NCBI GenBank assembly: GCA_038225955.1
Contig: JBBRQV010000001.1
Coordinates: 1 to 64,000 of the forward strand
DNA: 64,000 bases
DNA from: JAFDZO01 sp038225955
GTDB taxonomy: Bacteria > Bacteroidota > Ignavibacteria > Tepidaquicellales > Tepidaquicellaceae
Direction: 5' to 3'
Shown: positions 43,276 to 52,351 of the stretch, piece by piece
Numbering within the stretch: position 1 is the first letter of the stretch
How the letters are laid out: each line of letters opens with the position of its first letter
Notes under the pieces: generated by a model
The model's database searches: none
What the model saw: the letters and a program-made list of their open reading frames with translations, nothing else
What the model was told of the DNA's origin: nothing
Translations under genes and position numbers: made by a program

Positions 43276-44622
43276 ATGGAAGCAAAGGAAAGAGTATATA
43301 TAAATAAAATATCGGAACACGTAGATAAAGAAGTCACGATAAAAGGCTGGCTCTTCAATATCCGCTCATCAGGGAAATTAATGTTTCCTGAATTGAGAGA
43401 CGGCTCAGGATTAATACAAGGTGTTGTTTCAAAAAAAGAAGTTTCTGAAAAAGTATGGGAGGATTTTTCCAAGCTTACTCAGGAATCTTCTGTCATCGTA
43501 AAAGGAAAAGTTTCCAAGCATCCTAAGAAAGAAAATGTTTACGAGCTTCAGGTTACTGATTTAGAAATAATTCAGATTGCCGAAGAGTATCCTATAACTC
43601 CTAAAGAGCACGGCGTAGATTTTCTTATGGATAGAAGGCATCTATGGCTGCGTTCAACAAGGCAGACTGCAATTCTTCGCGTAAGAAATGAAATCGTGCA
43701 ATCAATCAGAGATTATTTTTATAATAACGGTTTTGTTTTATTTGATACTCCTATCTTCACTCCTAACTCTGTTGAAGGAACTTCAACTTTATTCTCAACT
43801 GACTACTTTGATTTAGGCAAAGCGTATTTATCACAATCGGGACAGTTATATGCAGAGTCCGGCGCAATGGCATTGGGAAAAGTTTATACCTTCGGTCCGA
43901 CTTTCAGAGCAGAAAACTCAATGACAAGAAGACATATAACTGAATTCTGGATGATGGAACCTGAGATGGCATTCTATGATATTGATGATGATATGGATTT
44001 AATAGAAGACTTCTTAGAGTCTGTTGTGCAAAGAGTTATTAAAAACTGCAAAGCAGACTTGGAAACACTTGAGAGAGATATTACAAAACTTGAGAATGTA
44101 AAGAAACCTTTCCCGCGTGTAACATACGATGAAGCAGTGGAAATTTTAATTAAGAAAGATATTCCTCTTATAAGAAAAACTGCTAACGGCGAAGAGCATA
44201 TAAGACCGTTCCCATGGGGAGAAGATTTTGGCGCGCCTCATGAAGAAGCAATTGTTGAGGACTACGATAAACCTGTAATGGTTCACAGATGGCCGTCAGA
44301 GGCCAAGGCATTCTATATGAAACGCGACCCTAACAATCCGAAAATCTGCTACGGCGTTGATGTGCTTGCTCCGGAAGGATTCGGTGAAATTATTGGCGGC
44401 TCACAGAGAGAAGATAACTTACAGCTTCTTGAAGAAAGAATGAAAGAGCATCAGTTGAATGCAGAGGATTACCAATGGTATTTAGATTTACGCAGATACG
44501 GCAGCGTTCCCCACTCAGGTTTCGGTATGGGACTTGAAAGAATGGTCAGTTGGATTTGCAATCTTGAACACATACGCGAAGCTATTCCTTTTGCAAGAAG
44601 GCCGAACCGAATTCGTCCGTAA
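43276..44622 (+). CDS. asnS: asparaginyl-tRNA synthetase
   Basis: This 448-residue class IIb synthetase has an N-terminal OB-fold anticodon-binding domain (VTIKGWLFNIRSSGKLMFPELRDGSG). The catalytic domain follows with motif 1-like FVLFDTPIFTPNSVEGTSTLFSTDYF. Motif 2 is GPTFRAENSMTRRHITEFWMMEPEM, and motif 3 is SGFGMGLERMVSWICNLEHIREAIPF, ending RRPNRIRP. It charges tRNA-Asn with asparagine. The archaeal/bacterial AsnRS-specific stretch GEIIGGSQRE is present. It heads a compact four-gene operon: 15 bases to the next gene, then a 4-base overlap, then 6 bases. Confidence 0.96.
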   Translation: MEAKERVYINKISEHVDKEVTIKGWLFNIRSSGKLMFPELRDGSGLIQGVVSKKEVSEKVWEDFSKLTQESSVIVKGKVSKHPKKENVYELQVTDLEIIQIAEEYPITPKEHGVDFLMDRRHLWLRSTRQTAILRVRNEIVQSIRDYFYNNGFVLFDTPIFTPNSVEGTSTLFSTDYFDLGKAYLSQSGQLYAESGAMALGKVYTFGPTFRAENSMTRRHITEFWMMEPEMAFYDIDDDMDLIEDFLESVVQRVIKNCKADLETLERDITKLENVKKPFPRVTYDEAVEILIKKDIPLIRKTANGEEHIRPFPWGEDFGAPHEEAIVEDYDKPVMVHRWPSEAKAFYMKRDPNNPKICYGVDVLAPEGFGEIIGGSQREDNLQLLEERMKEHQLNAEDYQWYLDLRRYGSVPHSGFGMGLERMVSWICNLEHIREAIPFARRPNRIRP

Positions 44623-44637
44623 ATTTTAATTATCAAC

Positions 44638-45327
44638 ATGGCAGGTGACTATGTTTTTTTATTATGTATTTTTGCATCGGTGCTGATAGGACTCGCTGTT
44701 TATTATTACAAAGATGTTTATAAAAGAAGATTGTTAACTAATCAGCTTTTACAAATTCCCGGTTCAGAGAAAAAATACGAGTATAAACATTTACCTGAGA
44801 AATACACTAACTACGAATTAAAGGGTTACATAAAGAATTATGAGTGGAAACTGCAGGAGATGTTCAACAGGGAAAACGACAGATATACTTCGAATAAGAA
44901 TCATGACTACATAAAATTTTCTGCCGACTTAGATAAAAATCAGCATACGATTTTTATTCACAAGAAAAATGATGTTGTTACAAAGCCCGGACTTTTTGAC
45001 CATATACAAAAAGTTTTTTTTGATGGGAAGATTCAAAACAAAGATGTTGATGCGCAGGTGAAGGAAATGAACATTGTTCCATTTGGTAATACCGGGGAAT
45101 TTATAAAGAATTTTTACGTTTTTGCTAAAAACAAGAACTCGGTAAAAAGAGTTTTAACTGAGTTAGTTGAAGATATAATTGTTCACGATTTTCAGTGGTG
45201 CAAAGAAGATTCTTTTAAAGTAATAATTTTAAAAGATAAGCTTATAATAAAGACACACACTTCGATTAACTCGGGAGAGATAAAATCAATAATCCGCTTA
45301 GGCGAAAGACTGCTTGAATATTTATGA
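44638..45327 (+). CDS. uncharacterised membrane-anchored protein
   Basis: This 229-residue protein has one N-terminal membrane helix (YVFLLCIFASVLIGLAVYYY), followed by a soluble alpha/beta domain on the cytoplasmic side by the positive-inside rule (KDVYKRRLL after the helix). The rest has strands such as DYIKFSADLDKNQHTIFIHKK and FKVIILKDKLIIKTHT. I do not recognise the family. It is second in the asnS-NYN-HD operon. Its stop overlaps the ATG of the NYN gene (ATGA), indicating translational coupling. Confidence 0.65.
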   Translation: MAGDYVFLLCIFASVLIGLAVYYYKDVYKRRLLTNQLLQIPGSEKKYEYKHLPEKYTNYELKGYIKNYEWKLQEMFNRENDRYTSNKNHDYIKFSADLDKNQHTIFIHKKNDVVTKPGLFDHIQKVFFDGKIQNKDVDAQVKEMNIVPFGNTGEFIKNFYVFAKNKNSVKRVLTELVEDIIVHDFQWCKEDSFKVIILKDKLIIKTHTSINSGEIKSIIRLGERLLEYL

Positions 45328-45806
45328 ATACAATAATAATAGATGGGAATAATCTACTGCATAAAATTCCTTCGTTTAAAAAAAGTTTTACTGTAAATCC
45401 CGATAACACGAGACGCTCTCTTGTTGAAGCGGTAAAGGTGCGGGTAAGAATTAAATCTAAAATAATTTTTGTGTTCGACGGACACAGCGATGACAAAATG
45501 CAAAATGTGATTTATTCAGGAAAACAAACTGCTGACACTGTAATAAGAAAATATATAGAGGATAATTACAATAAGGATTCTATCAAAGTAATCAGCTCTG
45601 ATAATGAAATAACTTCTCTTGCCAAAGTTTGCGGATGCGAAATAAGCACATCAGAAAAATTCTGGGAAGATATAAACGCTTCTAAATCATCACCAACAAA
45701 AGGAAAAAATATCAATCAGCTTTATAAATATGATGACGAGGAAAGAGAAAAGCCGACAGGAACAAGCAAGAAAGATTTTAACGAGTACTTAAAACATTTT
45801 ACTTAG
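45324..45806 (+). CDS. NYN-domain (YacP-like) putative ribonuclease
   Basis: This 160-residue PIN-like NYN protein begins MNTIIIDGNNLLHKIP, the DGNNLL signature with the first catalytic Asp. It continues with IIFVFDGHSDD (second Asp) and VISSDNEI, which adds the next acidic residues, as in YacP/Rae1 enzymes that cleave ribosome-associated mRNA. The C-terminal tail is Lys/Asn-rich. It overlaps the previous gene by four bases and precedes the HD gene by six. Linkage to asnS makes a role in translation-linked RNA processing plausible, but the sequence alone does not prove it. Confidence 0.82.
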   Translation: MNTIIIDGNNLLHKIPSFKKSFTVNPDNTRRSLVEAVKVRVRIKSKIIFVFDGHSDDKMQNVIYSGKQTADTVIRKYIEDNYNKDSIKVISSDNEITSLAKVCGCEISTSEKFWEDINASKSSPTKGKNINQLYKYDDEEREKPTGTSKKDFNEYLKHFT

Positions 45807-45812
45807 TTTAAA

Positions 45813-46346
45813 ATGACATCAAACGAACTTCTTCACGAGTACATAAAAAATGAAGGGTTGCGAAAGCACTGTTACGCAGTAGAATCGTGCATGAGATTCT
45901 ATGCAAAGAAGCTGAACGAAGACGAAGATAAATGGGCAGCAGCAGGATTGCTGCATGATATGGACTGGGAAATGTACCCTGATACTCATCCGAACACAGC
46001 AGTTCCGATTCTTGAACAAAACGGTTACGACAAAGAAACAATCGATGCAATTCTAGGACATGCTTATCCTGACAGGACAAATACACCGCGAGAAACCCCT
46101 CTTGCAAAATATCTTTTTGCATGTGATGAGATTACGGGATTTGTAACTGCATACTCTCTAATGAAACCGGATGGGATGAACAGCGTAGAAGCAAAGAGTA
46201 TAATTAAGAAGATGAAGGATAAAGCTTTTGCGCGAAACGTAAGCAGAGATGATATAAAACTCGGCGCAGAAGAAATAGGCATTTCTCTTGAGGAGCATAT
46301 TACAAATGTAATTGAAGTTCTGAAAGGCGATGAAAGATTAAAATAA
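45813..46346 (+). CDS. HD-domain hydrolase (HDIG/COG2316-like)
   Basis: This 177-residue HD-fold protein shows His19 (LRKHCYAVE), His48-Asp49 (LLHDMDWEMYP), His59 in DTHP, His83 in LGHAYPDRTNTP and Asp105 in FACDEITGF, a complete HD metal site. Such proteins hydrolyse phosphate esters, often nucleotides. The C-terminal end GISLEEHITNVIEVL is helical, and a related fragment lies at 47805. It is the last gene of the asnS operon and is followed by a strong terminator. Confidence 0.88.
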   Translation: MTSNELLHEYIKNEGLRKHCYAVESCMRFYAKKLNEDEDKWAAAGLLHDMDWEMYPDTHPNTAVPILEQNGYDKETIDAILGHAYPDRTNTPRETPLAKYLFACDEITGFVTAYSLMKPDGMNSVEAKSIIKKMKDKAFARNVSRDDIKLGAEEIGISLEEHITNVIEVLKGDERLK

Positions 46347-46391
46347 AAAAGATTTCTTCTTATATTTTTCAAGAAAGAAGAAATCTTTTTT
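46345..46391. terminator. bidirectional 17-bp terminator
   Basis: AAAAAAGATTTCTTCTT pairs perfectly with AAGAAGAAATCTTTTTT around a 13-base loop. It separates the HD gene (+) from the T9SS gene (-). Confidence 0.92.
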
Positions 46392-46415
46392 ATTTACATA
46401 GGAAACTTTCAAAAT

Positions 46416-47666
46416 TTATTTTATAAGCACCATCTTCTTTTTATCTGCAAAGTTTTCTGTAATAAGTTCGTAAAAATAAATCCCGCTGGCTAAATTACTT
46501 CCGTTAAATTGCACCTGATAGCTTCCTGCCGTTAATTTTTCACTCACTAAGACCTCTACTTCCTTTCCTAGCAAATTATAAATCACCAGTTTCGTATCTG
46601 ATGTTTGAGAAATATCAAACTTGATTACAGTATTAGGATTAAAAGGATTTGGATAATTTTGCATTAAGGAAAATTTATCCGGAACCGACTGCGAGACAGG
46701 CTTAATGCCTATAGTTCCTCCCGTTAAAGTCCTGATTATTTTTGCAGAGTAGGTGCAGCAATAAACTGTATCGCGGTTTATTACAAACATATCAGAAATA
46801 CCATCGGTGTTGCTCTGTGCTTGCGTAAACCAGTTTCCTCCGCCGTTTGTTGTTTTCATAATTGGCCCGGCAGTCCACGTTGCATATCCGGTGGAAGGAT
46901 TTGCAAATGAAATTTTTGTAAACCCCCTGGATGTATCTATATAATGCTGATACCAATTTTCTCCGCCATTATTTGTTTGCAGATATCCTCCATGCAAATC
47001 TAAAGCGAAGCCGGTTAAAGAATTTGCAAAAGTTATTGATACCAAAGGTGAAGGATGTATAGATGCCTGTATATTCCAGTTAGCTCCGCCGTTTGTTGTA
47101 TTTAAAATTACTCCATTGGATGTAGTAGCAAATCCGGAATTCACATTTAAAAAATGAAAGTCCGAGATACGGTCTCCTGGGTGAGGCTGAGGGCTCCAGT
47201 TCAAACCGCCATTTGTTGTTTTTAGAATCTGAGATTGATCTCTCCCATATCCTGTATTCTCATTTAAAAAATTAATACTGATAATACTGCCATCACTATT
47301 TACAGTAGTTCTTTGCCAGTTTACACCGCCATTAGTAGTTTTATAAATAAGTCCGCTGTTTCCGGGCACAGGATTTCCGGACATAAATCCGGTCTGCTCA
47401 TTTATGAAATTTACCTTAATTAAATTTTCAGCAGTTGCGCTGAAAATTTCAGTCCAGTTAAAACCACCATCTGAAGTTTTTAGCAAAGCTGAATGTCCCC
47501 CAAACTGAATATACATTGCAAAACCGGTTTTTGCATTTACGAAGGATATGCTATAAAAATTAATTTCAGGATTACTGTAAACTGTTACCCAGCCTGTCTG
47601 GCTGTATAAATTTGTGAGGGAAGTGGATAAGAACATGAGGGAAAGTAAAAAAATTACTTTCTTCAT
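46416..47666 (-). CDS. secreted Ycf48/BNR-type propeller protein with T9SS sorting domain
   Basis: This 416-residue protein has a signal peptide (MKKVIFLLSLMFLSTSLTNLYSQ). Residues 25-310 form about seven blades, each with T-x-(D/N)-G-G-x-N-W boxes: KTSDGGFNW, KTTNGGVNW, NTTNGGANW, QTNNGGENW, KTTNGGGNW. The repeated STGYA/TGFA turns are typical of Ycf48-like photosystem-assembly and sialidase-like (BNR) propellers. The end has MQNYPNPFNPNTVIKFDI and GIYFYELI, finishing KKMVLIK, a T9SS sorting domain. It probably sits on the cell surface or is released. The gene is monocistronic, with the divergent ABC operon 231 bases away. Confidence 0.87.
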   Translation of the reverse strand: MKKVIFLLSLMFLSTSLTNLYSQTGWVTVYSNPEINFYSISFVNAKTGFAMYIQFGGHSALLKTSDGGFNWTEIFSATAENLIKVNFINEQTGFMSGNPVPGNSGLIYKTTNGGVNWQRTTVNSDGSIISINFLNENTGYGRDQSQILKTTNGGLNWSPQPHPGDRISDFHFLNVNSGFATTSNGVILNTTNGGANWNIQASIHPSPLVSITFANSLTGFALDLHGGYLQTNNGGENWYQHYIDTSRGFTKISFANPSTGYATWTAGPIMKTTNGGGNWFTQAQSNTDGISDMFVINRDTVYCCTYSAKIIRTLTGGTIGIKPVSQSVPDKFSLMQNYPNPFNPNTVIKFDISQTSDTKLVIYNLLGKEVEVLVSEKLTAGSYQVQFNGSNLASGIYFYELITENFADKKKMVLIK

Positions 47667-47698
47667 AACGAAATTTTAAAATATGTTTATGCAAATAT

Positions 47699-47719
47699 CA
47701 TTTAAGGAAATCTTAAATG
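47699..47719. promoter_or_regulatory. palindrome upstream of the T9SS propeller gene
   Basis: CATTTAAG-GAAAT-CTTAAATG is a perfect 8-bp inverted repeat with a five-base centre, 33 bases before the start of the reverse-strand gene. It is a candidate operator or a short hairpin. No T-run suggests a terminator. Confidence 0.35.
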
Positions 47720-47804
47720 ACGTTTAATAGATGAGATGCACGTACAAAAATTCATAAAAATATTTACAATTGCAACTACCAATATTTAAACACGTTAATA
47801 TAAA

Positions 47805-47860
47805 ATAGGAGTTCCTATTGCGGAGCATATTAAAAATGTAATGAGTATTTTTAATAAGTC
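47805..47860 (+). pseudogene. fragment of an HD-domain gene 3' end
   Basis: In one frame the DNA reads IGVPIAEHIKNVMSIF, close to IGISLEEHITNVIEVL, the C-terminal helix of the HD protein encoded at 45813. GAGCATATT and AATGTAAT are identical at the DNA level. The remaining upstream part is not recognisable. It lies 40 bases before the ABC ATPase start and looks like the remnant of a second HD gene copy, with the T9SS gene between the two. Confidence 0.5.
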
Positions 47861-47897
47861 ACGCAAGAAAAGTTACAAAGAAAAATTAATTTAAACG

Positions 47898-48824
47898 ATG
47901 GAAGTAATATCAACAAAGAATTTAAAGAAAGATTATCAGGCAGGCGGTTTCAGTAAAGAAAAAATTACTGCGCTGAAAAACTTTTCTTTCAATGTGAATC
48001 AGGGTGATATATTCGGACTGCTCGGACCAAACGGCGCAGGAAAAACAACACTGGTAAAAATTCTTCTTGGGATTGTTTACCCGACCGAAGGAGAAGTTTC
48101 CATCTTCGGTGAAAGCATTAAGAACGAAAAATATAAAAATAAAATCGGCTACCTTCCCGAGAACCATAAATTTCCAAATTACTTATCAGGTGAACAGGTT
48201 TTGCATTACTTCGGAATGCTTAGCGGACTTACAAGCACTGAAGTTAAAAGCAGAAGCGATGAGTATTTGAGAATTGTTGATATGGAAAAATGGAAGAAGA
48301 CAAAAATAAAAAAGTATTCCAAAGGAATGATGCAAAGGCTTGGCATTGCGCAGGCAATGATAAACGAACCTGAATTAATTTTCCTTGATGAACCCACTGA
48401 CGGCGTTGACCCTATAGGCAGAAAAGAAATAAGAGATATTTTATTAGCATTGAAAGATAAAGGAAAAACAATTTTTCTGAACTCTCATTTATTAAGCGAG
48501 ATAGAATTGATGTGCAATAAAGTTGCCATTCTTAATAAAGGCGAGCTGATAAAAGAAGGCACGATTGACGAAATAACATCAAGTGGAAATAATTATATGT
48601 TCACAACATCCGATTTATCCGACGATGTAATAAATATTTTATTAAGCCAGTATTTTGCATCAGTGCACGGAAAGAATGAGTTCATTGTTAATACAGATTC
48701 AACTGAAAAGCTTAACAACATAATAGATATTTTACGAAAGAATAATATTTTAATCTTAAGCTTCTTTAAAGAGAAAAACTCTCTTGAAAATATGTTTATC
48801 AATTTAATCGGCAGTCAAAACTAA
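47898..48824 (+). CDS. ABC transporter ATP-binding protein
   Basis: This 308-residue ATPase is of the ABC-2 export type. Walker A is GPNGAGKTTLV (about 44-54), the ABC signature is KYSKGMMQRLGIAQAM, Walker B is LIFLDEPTDGVDP, and the switch His lies in FLNSHLLSEI. A C-terminal domain (residues 230-308) is also typical of ABC-2 subfamily ATPases. It powers export by the permease encoded 11 bases downstream. The substrate is unknown. The order ATPase, permease, lipoprotein suggests a single transcript. Confidence 0.93.
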   Translation: MEVISTKNLKKDYQAGGFSKEKITALKNFSFNVNQGDIFGLLGPNGAGKTTLVKILLGIVYPTEGEVSIFGESIKNEKYKNKIGYLPENHKFPNYLSGEQVLHYFGMLSGLTSTEVKSRSDEYLRIVDMEKWKKTKIKKYSKGMMQRLGIAQAMINEPELIFLDEPTDGVDPIGRKEIRDILLALKDKGKTIFLNSHLLSEIELMCNKVAILNKGELIKEGTIDEITSSGNNYMFTTSDLSDDVINILLSQYFASVHGKNEFIVNTDSTEKLNNIIDILRKNNILILSFFKEKNSLENMFINLIGSQN

Positions 48825-48835
48825 ATTTTAAGAAT

Positions 48836-49636
48836 TTGATTTTCAAAACACTAATATCAGGCGTAATAAGAGAAGCAATTGCAAAAAAAGTTTTTCTCGG
48901 CTTCTTTATACTATCCACACTTATACTACTCGGTTTCTTTATTTTTTTAAATACCGATTCCGTTACAGGCGTTGCAACAATGGCGGGAGACGATATTAAT
49001 CAGTTTGTTTTAGGCTCAGAGATTTTTATACTGAATGTTTCTTACTTACTCTTAATTACTTTTTGTTTAATCGGAGTTTCATCGATTATTCCTTCGATGC
49101 TTGAGAAAGGCAATATTGATTTGATGTTATCAAAACCTATTTCAAGGGCAAAAATAATTTTAGGTAAGTTTACAGGCGGAGTGCTTCTAATTTTTGTAAG
49201 TCTCGTTTACCTGCTCGGTGCTGTATGGTTAATGGTTTCATTTAAGTTTGGCTATTGGAATGCATCGGTCCTCTCTTCGATATTTATACTCACTTTTTCA
49301 TTTGCAGTTATTTACTCGCTCGTAATTTTCATTGGAGTGATGACGCAAAGCTCAGTGCTTTCAATTATCATAAATATATTTTTAATATTTCTTATCTGCC
49401 CGTTTCTGGCTTCAAGAGAGACAGTATTATTTCAGTTTATAACAAACAACGTTGCCCAGTTTATAATTAATTTTTTCTATTACATACTGCCAAAGCCTGG
49501 TGACCTGCAAACCATCACTACACATATTATTAATAAAGAAAATATTCCGTCCTGGCAGCCGGTGTTAACATCGGCTCTGTTTCTGATTACTTTTCTTTCT
49601 GCATCAATTTATTTCTTTAAGAAAAAAGATTATTAA
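48836..49636 (+). CDS. ABC-2 type permease, TTG start
   Basis: This 266-residue protein begins at TTG with MIFKTLISGVIREAIAKK. No ATG lies in frame nearby, and the family usually starts with a short cytoplasmic stretch just like this one. Six membrane segments are visible: VFLGFFILSTLILLGFFIF, FILNVSYLLLITFCLIGV, GVLLIFVSLVYLLGAVWLM, LSSIFILTFSFAVIYSLVIF, SIIINIFLIFLICPFL and TSALFLITFLSASIYFF. LSKPISRAKIILGKF is the coupling loop found in ABC-2 permeases. The gene overlaps the lipoprotein gene by one base (TAATG). Confidence 0.9.
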   Translation: MIFKTLISGVIREAIAKKVFLGFFILSTLILLGFFIFLNTDSVTGVATMAGDDINQFVLGSEIFILNVSYLLLITFCLIGVSSIIPSMLEKGNIDLMLSKPISRAKIILGKFTGGVLLIFVSLVYLLGAVWLMVSFKFGYWNASVLSSIFILTFSFAVIYSLVIFIGVMTQSSVLSIIINIFLIFLICPFLASRETVLFQFITNNVAQFIINFFYYILPKPGDLQTITTHIINKENIPSWQPVLTSALFLITFLSASIYFFKKKDY

Positions 49637-50673
49637 TGCGATATAAATTTTTATGTGCGATATTAATATGTTTTTCTTTTTTCTTATACTCGTGCTCAAA
49701 TAATGCACCTAAAATTGAGCCTCTTCCTATATCTGTAAAAAACAATTTTAATCTTTTACAAAAAGACCCGCAGTTTGTTTTATACATCAACTTTAAATCG
49801 ATGAATAAAACTTCCTTCTGGAAAGCAAATATTTCAGATTCTCTTTTAAATTCAGAAAGAACTTTTGGCAGCTTATTAAATACTTTCAAAGTTGCAACAG
49901 GAGCATCAATCTCAGAGGGACTTGACGAACTTTATTATTCGAACTCATGGATGGGTGAAAACTCTATTGTGCTTAAAGGAATTTTTGACAGGAAAAAACT
50001 GAACGACTATCTACTGAACGATTCAAATTTTTCAAAGGCGAATGCTAAAGACGGTACACCCGTTTATATGAAAAACGATAACCGCTTGTATTTTTTCTTT
50101 AAAGATAATTTCACAATATGTGCAAGTAATTACATGACTATTATTGATGGGATGACTACAATAAGAGATACATCCAAAACCGGACTACTGGAAAATCCGG
50201 AAATGGTTTCTGCTATAGAAAAAATTTATAATAAAGAAAGCTTGTGGATGATTTCTAAGGAACAAATGTTTATCCGGGGCATTTTTATGAATTTTCTTGA
50301 GTCGAAATTAGAAACGGGTTCAAGCAACAGCAGTAAAGAAATCGATTCAAACAAAATTAGCATTGAAAATATTTACAGCAAGATATCCTCCGTATCTTTT
50401 TCGGCTAAAATGGATAATGATTTAAACTTCTTTATTCAGACGGATTTTATTAATGGAGAGTCGTCAACATTCTTTAAAAATTTTATTACGGGTATGCTTT
50501 CGCTTTCGAAGATTGCCTCAACTGTAAAGGGAAACGAAAAATCCCCCTCAGATAAAATTCTTGAAGCAACTAAAGTGGAATCCTATGATAATACGGTAAT
50601 GATAATTATGAATGTGAACAACAGTAACATCAGCGATTTCCGCAAAGGTGCAATTATAAAAAAGCCAAACTAG
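49636..50673 (+). CDS. lipoprotein of the ABC exporter operon
   Basis: This 345-residue protein has the lipobox LYSCS with Cys20, so it is an exported lipoprotein. The ATG overlaps the permease stop (TAATG), implying coupling. The body is alpha/beta without a recognised domain, and includes FVLYINFKSMNKTSFWK and NDYLLNDSNFSKANAKDGT. Asn/Ser-rich stretches are frequent. The position suggests an accessory or substrate-related role for the exporter. Peripheral similarity to DUF3352-like lipoproteins cannot be confirmed. Confidence 0.7.
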   Translation: MRYKFLCAILICFSFFLYSCSNNAPKIEPLPISVKNNFNLLQKDPQFVLYINFKSMNKTSFWKANISDSLLNSERTFGSLLNTFKVATGASISEGLDELYYSNSWMGENSIVLKGIFDRKKLNDYLLNDSNFSKANAKDGTPVYMKNDNRLYFFFKDNFTICASNYMTIIDGMTTIRDTSKTGLLENPEMVSAIEKIYNKESLWMISKEQMFIRGIFMNFLESKLETGSSNSSKEIDSNKISIENIYSKISSVSFSAKMDNDLNFFIQTDFINGESSTFFKNFITGMLSLSKIASTVKGNEKSPSDKILEATKVESYDNTVMIIMNVNNSNISDFRKGAIIKKPN

Positions 50674-50677
50674 TTTA

Positions 50678-51703
50678 TCAATCCTTATCGTTCTCTTTCA
50701 AAAACTTTTCAGCTTGCAAAACATCTTCTTCACTTCCTATAAATAACGGTACTCTTTGATGTAATGCATTGGGTGTTATTTCCAAAATTCTTTCTTTGCC
50801 TGTTGATGCCCTGCCGCCTGCCTGCTCCACAATAAATGCCAATGGATTTGCCTCGTACATCAATCTCAGCTTACCATTTTTATTTTTCTTATCTGCAGGA
50901 TAAATAAATATACCGCCATACAATAAATTCCTATGAAAGTCCGCAACAAGCGAACCTACATAACGCGATGAGTAAGGTCTGCTTGTATCTTTATCATCTT
51001 CTTTCAGATAATTTATATACGTCTGCATTCCTTTCGACCATCTGCAATAATTACCTTCGTTCGTAGAGTATGTTTTCGATTTTTTTGGAATCTGCATATT
51101 TTCATAGCTCAGTAAAAATTCACCTACAGTTGGGTCCAACGTAAATCCATGCACACCCTTTCCAGCTGTATAAACTAAAAATGTGCTTGAGCCATAAACA
51201 ACATACCCTGCAGCAACCTGCTCTACACCTTTTTGCAAACAATCAGCTTCTGTACCTGGACCTGCTTCCGAGATTCTCTTATAAATAGAAAAAATTGTAC
51301 CGATAGAAATATTTGCTTCAATATTCGAAGAGCCGTCTAAGGGATCGAAATGGCAAATATATTTATTGCTGATGGAATTATTTAAAATATATTTATCCTC
51401 GAGTGGAATAAACTCCTCTTCTTCCTCCGAGCATACTGCGCAGATGTGTCCGCCTGCTTTCATTGTATTAGTAAGAATATCGTTTGCATACACATCAAGT
51501 TTTTTAACGGCTTCTCCCTGCACATTTTCATCGCCTGTGAATCCGAGTATGTCAATCAATCCTGCTCTGTTAACCTCCAGCGAAATTACTTTGCATGCAA
51601 GCGCAATATCAGCAAGCAAATCGGAAAGCTGCCCTGTAGCTCCGGGAATACTTCTTTCCTGGTCAATTATATGTCTGTAAAAAGTTTGAAACTTGTTAAT
51701 CAT
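50678..51703 (-). CDS. fbp: class I fructose-1,6-bisphosphatase
   Basis: This 341-residue enzyme carries the metal-binding signature FDPLDGSSNIEANISIGTIFSIY with Asp120, Asp123 and Gly/Ser. It also has CSEEEEEF, the Glu-rich metal-binding loop at about residue 92, and LRLMYEANPLAFIVEQAGG with Glu280-type residues. This is the typical FBPase I fold. It hydrolyses fructose-1,6-bisphosphate in gluconeogenesis and carbon metabolism in the cytoplasm. It converges with the exporter lipoprotein gene, leaving only four bases between stops. gmhA lies 18 bases upstream on the same strand and probably in the same transcript. Confidence 0.95.
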   Translation of the reverse strand: MINKFQTFYRHIIDQERSIPGATGQLSDLLADIALACKVISLEVNRAGLIDILGFTGDENVQGEAVKKLDVYANDILTNTMKAGGHICAVCSEEEEEFIPLEDKYILNNSISNKYICHFDPLDGSSNIEANISIGTIFSIYKRISEAGPGTEADCLQKGVEQVAAGYVVYGSSTFLVYTAGKGVHGFTLDPTVGEFLLSYENMQIPKKSKTYSTNEGNYCRWSKGMQTYINYLKEDDKDTSRPYSSRYVGSLVADFHRNLLYGGIFIYPADKKNKNGKLRLMYEANPLAFIVEQAGGRASTGKERILEITPNALHQRVPLFIGSEEDVLQAEKFLKENDKD

Positions 51704-51721
51704 TTTGAGAGAGGTATTGTT

Positions 51722-52297
51722 TTAATTATTTTTTAAATTTCTTTCAATGTAGTCAATCAAAGTATGAATTACTTTTATGTGAATCTCCTGCACTCTATCG
51801 GAGTATTTTGAATGGGGTGCACGAATTTCTACATCACAAACACTTGCCATTTTACCACCGTCTTTCCCCGTAAGTCCCACGACTTTCATTCCTTTTTCCT
51901 TTGCAGCATCAATAGCATTTAAAATATTTTTTGAGTTGCCGCTTGTACTTATCGCAAGCAATACATCTTCTTCTCTTCCAATTCCTTCAACATATCTTGA
52001 AAATATTTTCTCGTAACCGTAATCGTTGCTGACGCACGTAATGTGAGATGCGTCTGAAATGGAAACTGCTCCTATAGCTCTTCTATCATCGCGGAATCTC
52101 CCCGTCAGCTCTTCAGCAAAGTGCATAGCATCACACATTGAACCACCATTACCACAGGAAATAATTTTTCCGCCGTTATTTAAAGATTCAATAAATACAT
52201 CACCAGCATTTTTAATTTTTTCAAAATTAGCATCATCTGAAATAAATTTTTCCAGAACACTCTGTGCTTCAATAAAATTTTCTTTTATGTTATTCAT
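51722..52297 (-). CDS. gmhA: phosphoheptose isomerase
   Basis: This 191-residue SIS-domain protein has SCGNGGSMCDAMHFAEELTGRF at about residues 48-69, the GmhA signature with Ser and Glu positions, and SGNSKNILNAIDAAKEKGM. It ends with a helical ERNLKNN. GmhA converts sedoheptulose-7-phosphate to D-glycero-D-manno-heptose-7-phosphate for lipopolysaccharide core synthesis. The QEIHIKVIHTLIDYIE motif near the C-terminus is also a GmhA hallmark. It probably forms an operon with fbp downstream. Confidence 0.94.
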   Translation of the reverse strand: MNNIKENFIEAQSVLEKFISDDANFEKIKNAGDVFIESLNNGGKIISCGNGGSMCDAMHFAEELTGRFRDDRRAIGAVSISDASHITCVSNDYGYEKIFSRYVEGIGREEDVLLAISTSGNSKNILNAIDAAKEKGMKVVGLTGKDGGKMASVCDVEIRAPHSKYSDRVQEIHIKVIHTLIDYIERNLKNN

Positions 52298-52351
52298 GTA
52301 TCTTTGTCATTTAACTTTTAGTTTTTCTTAAATCACTTTACGTACAATTTA

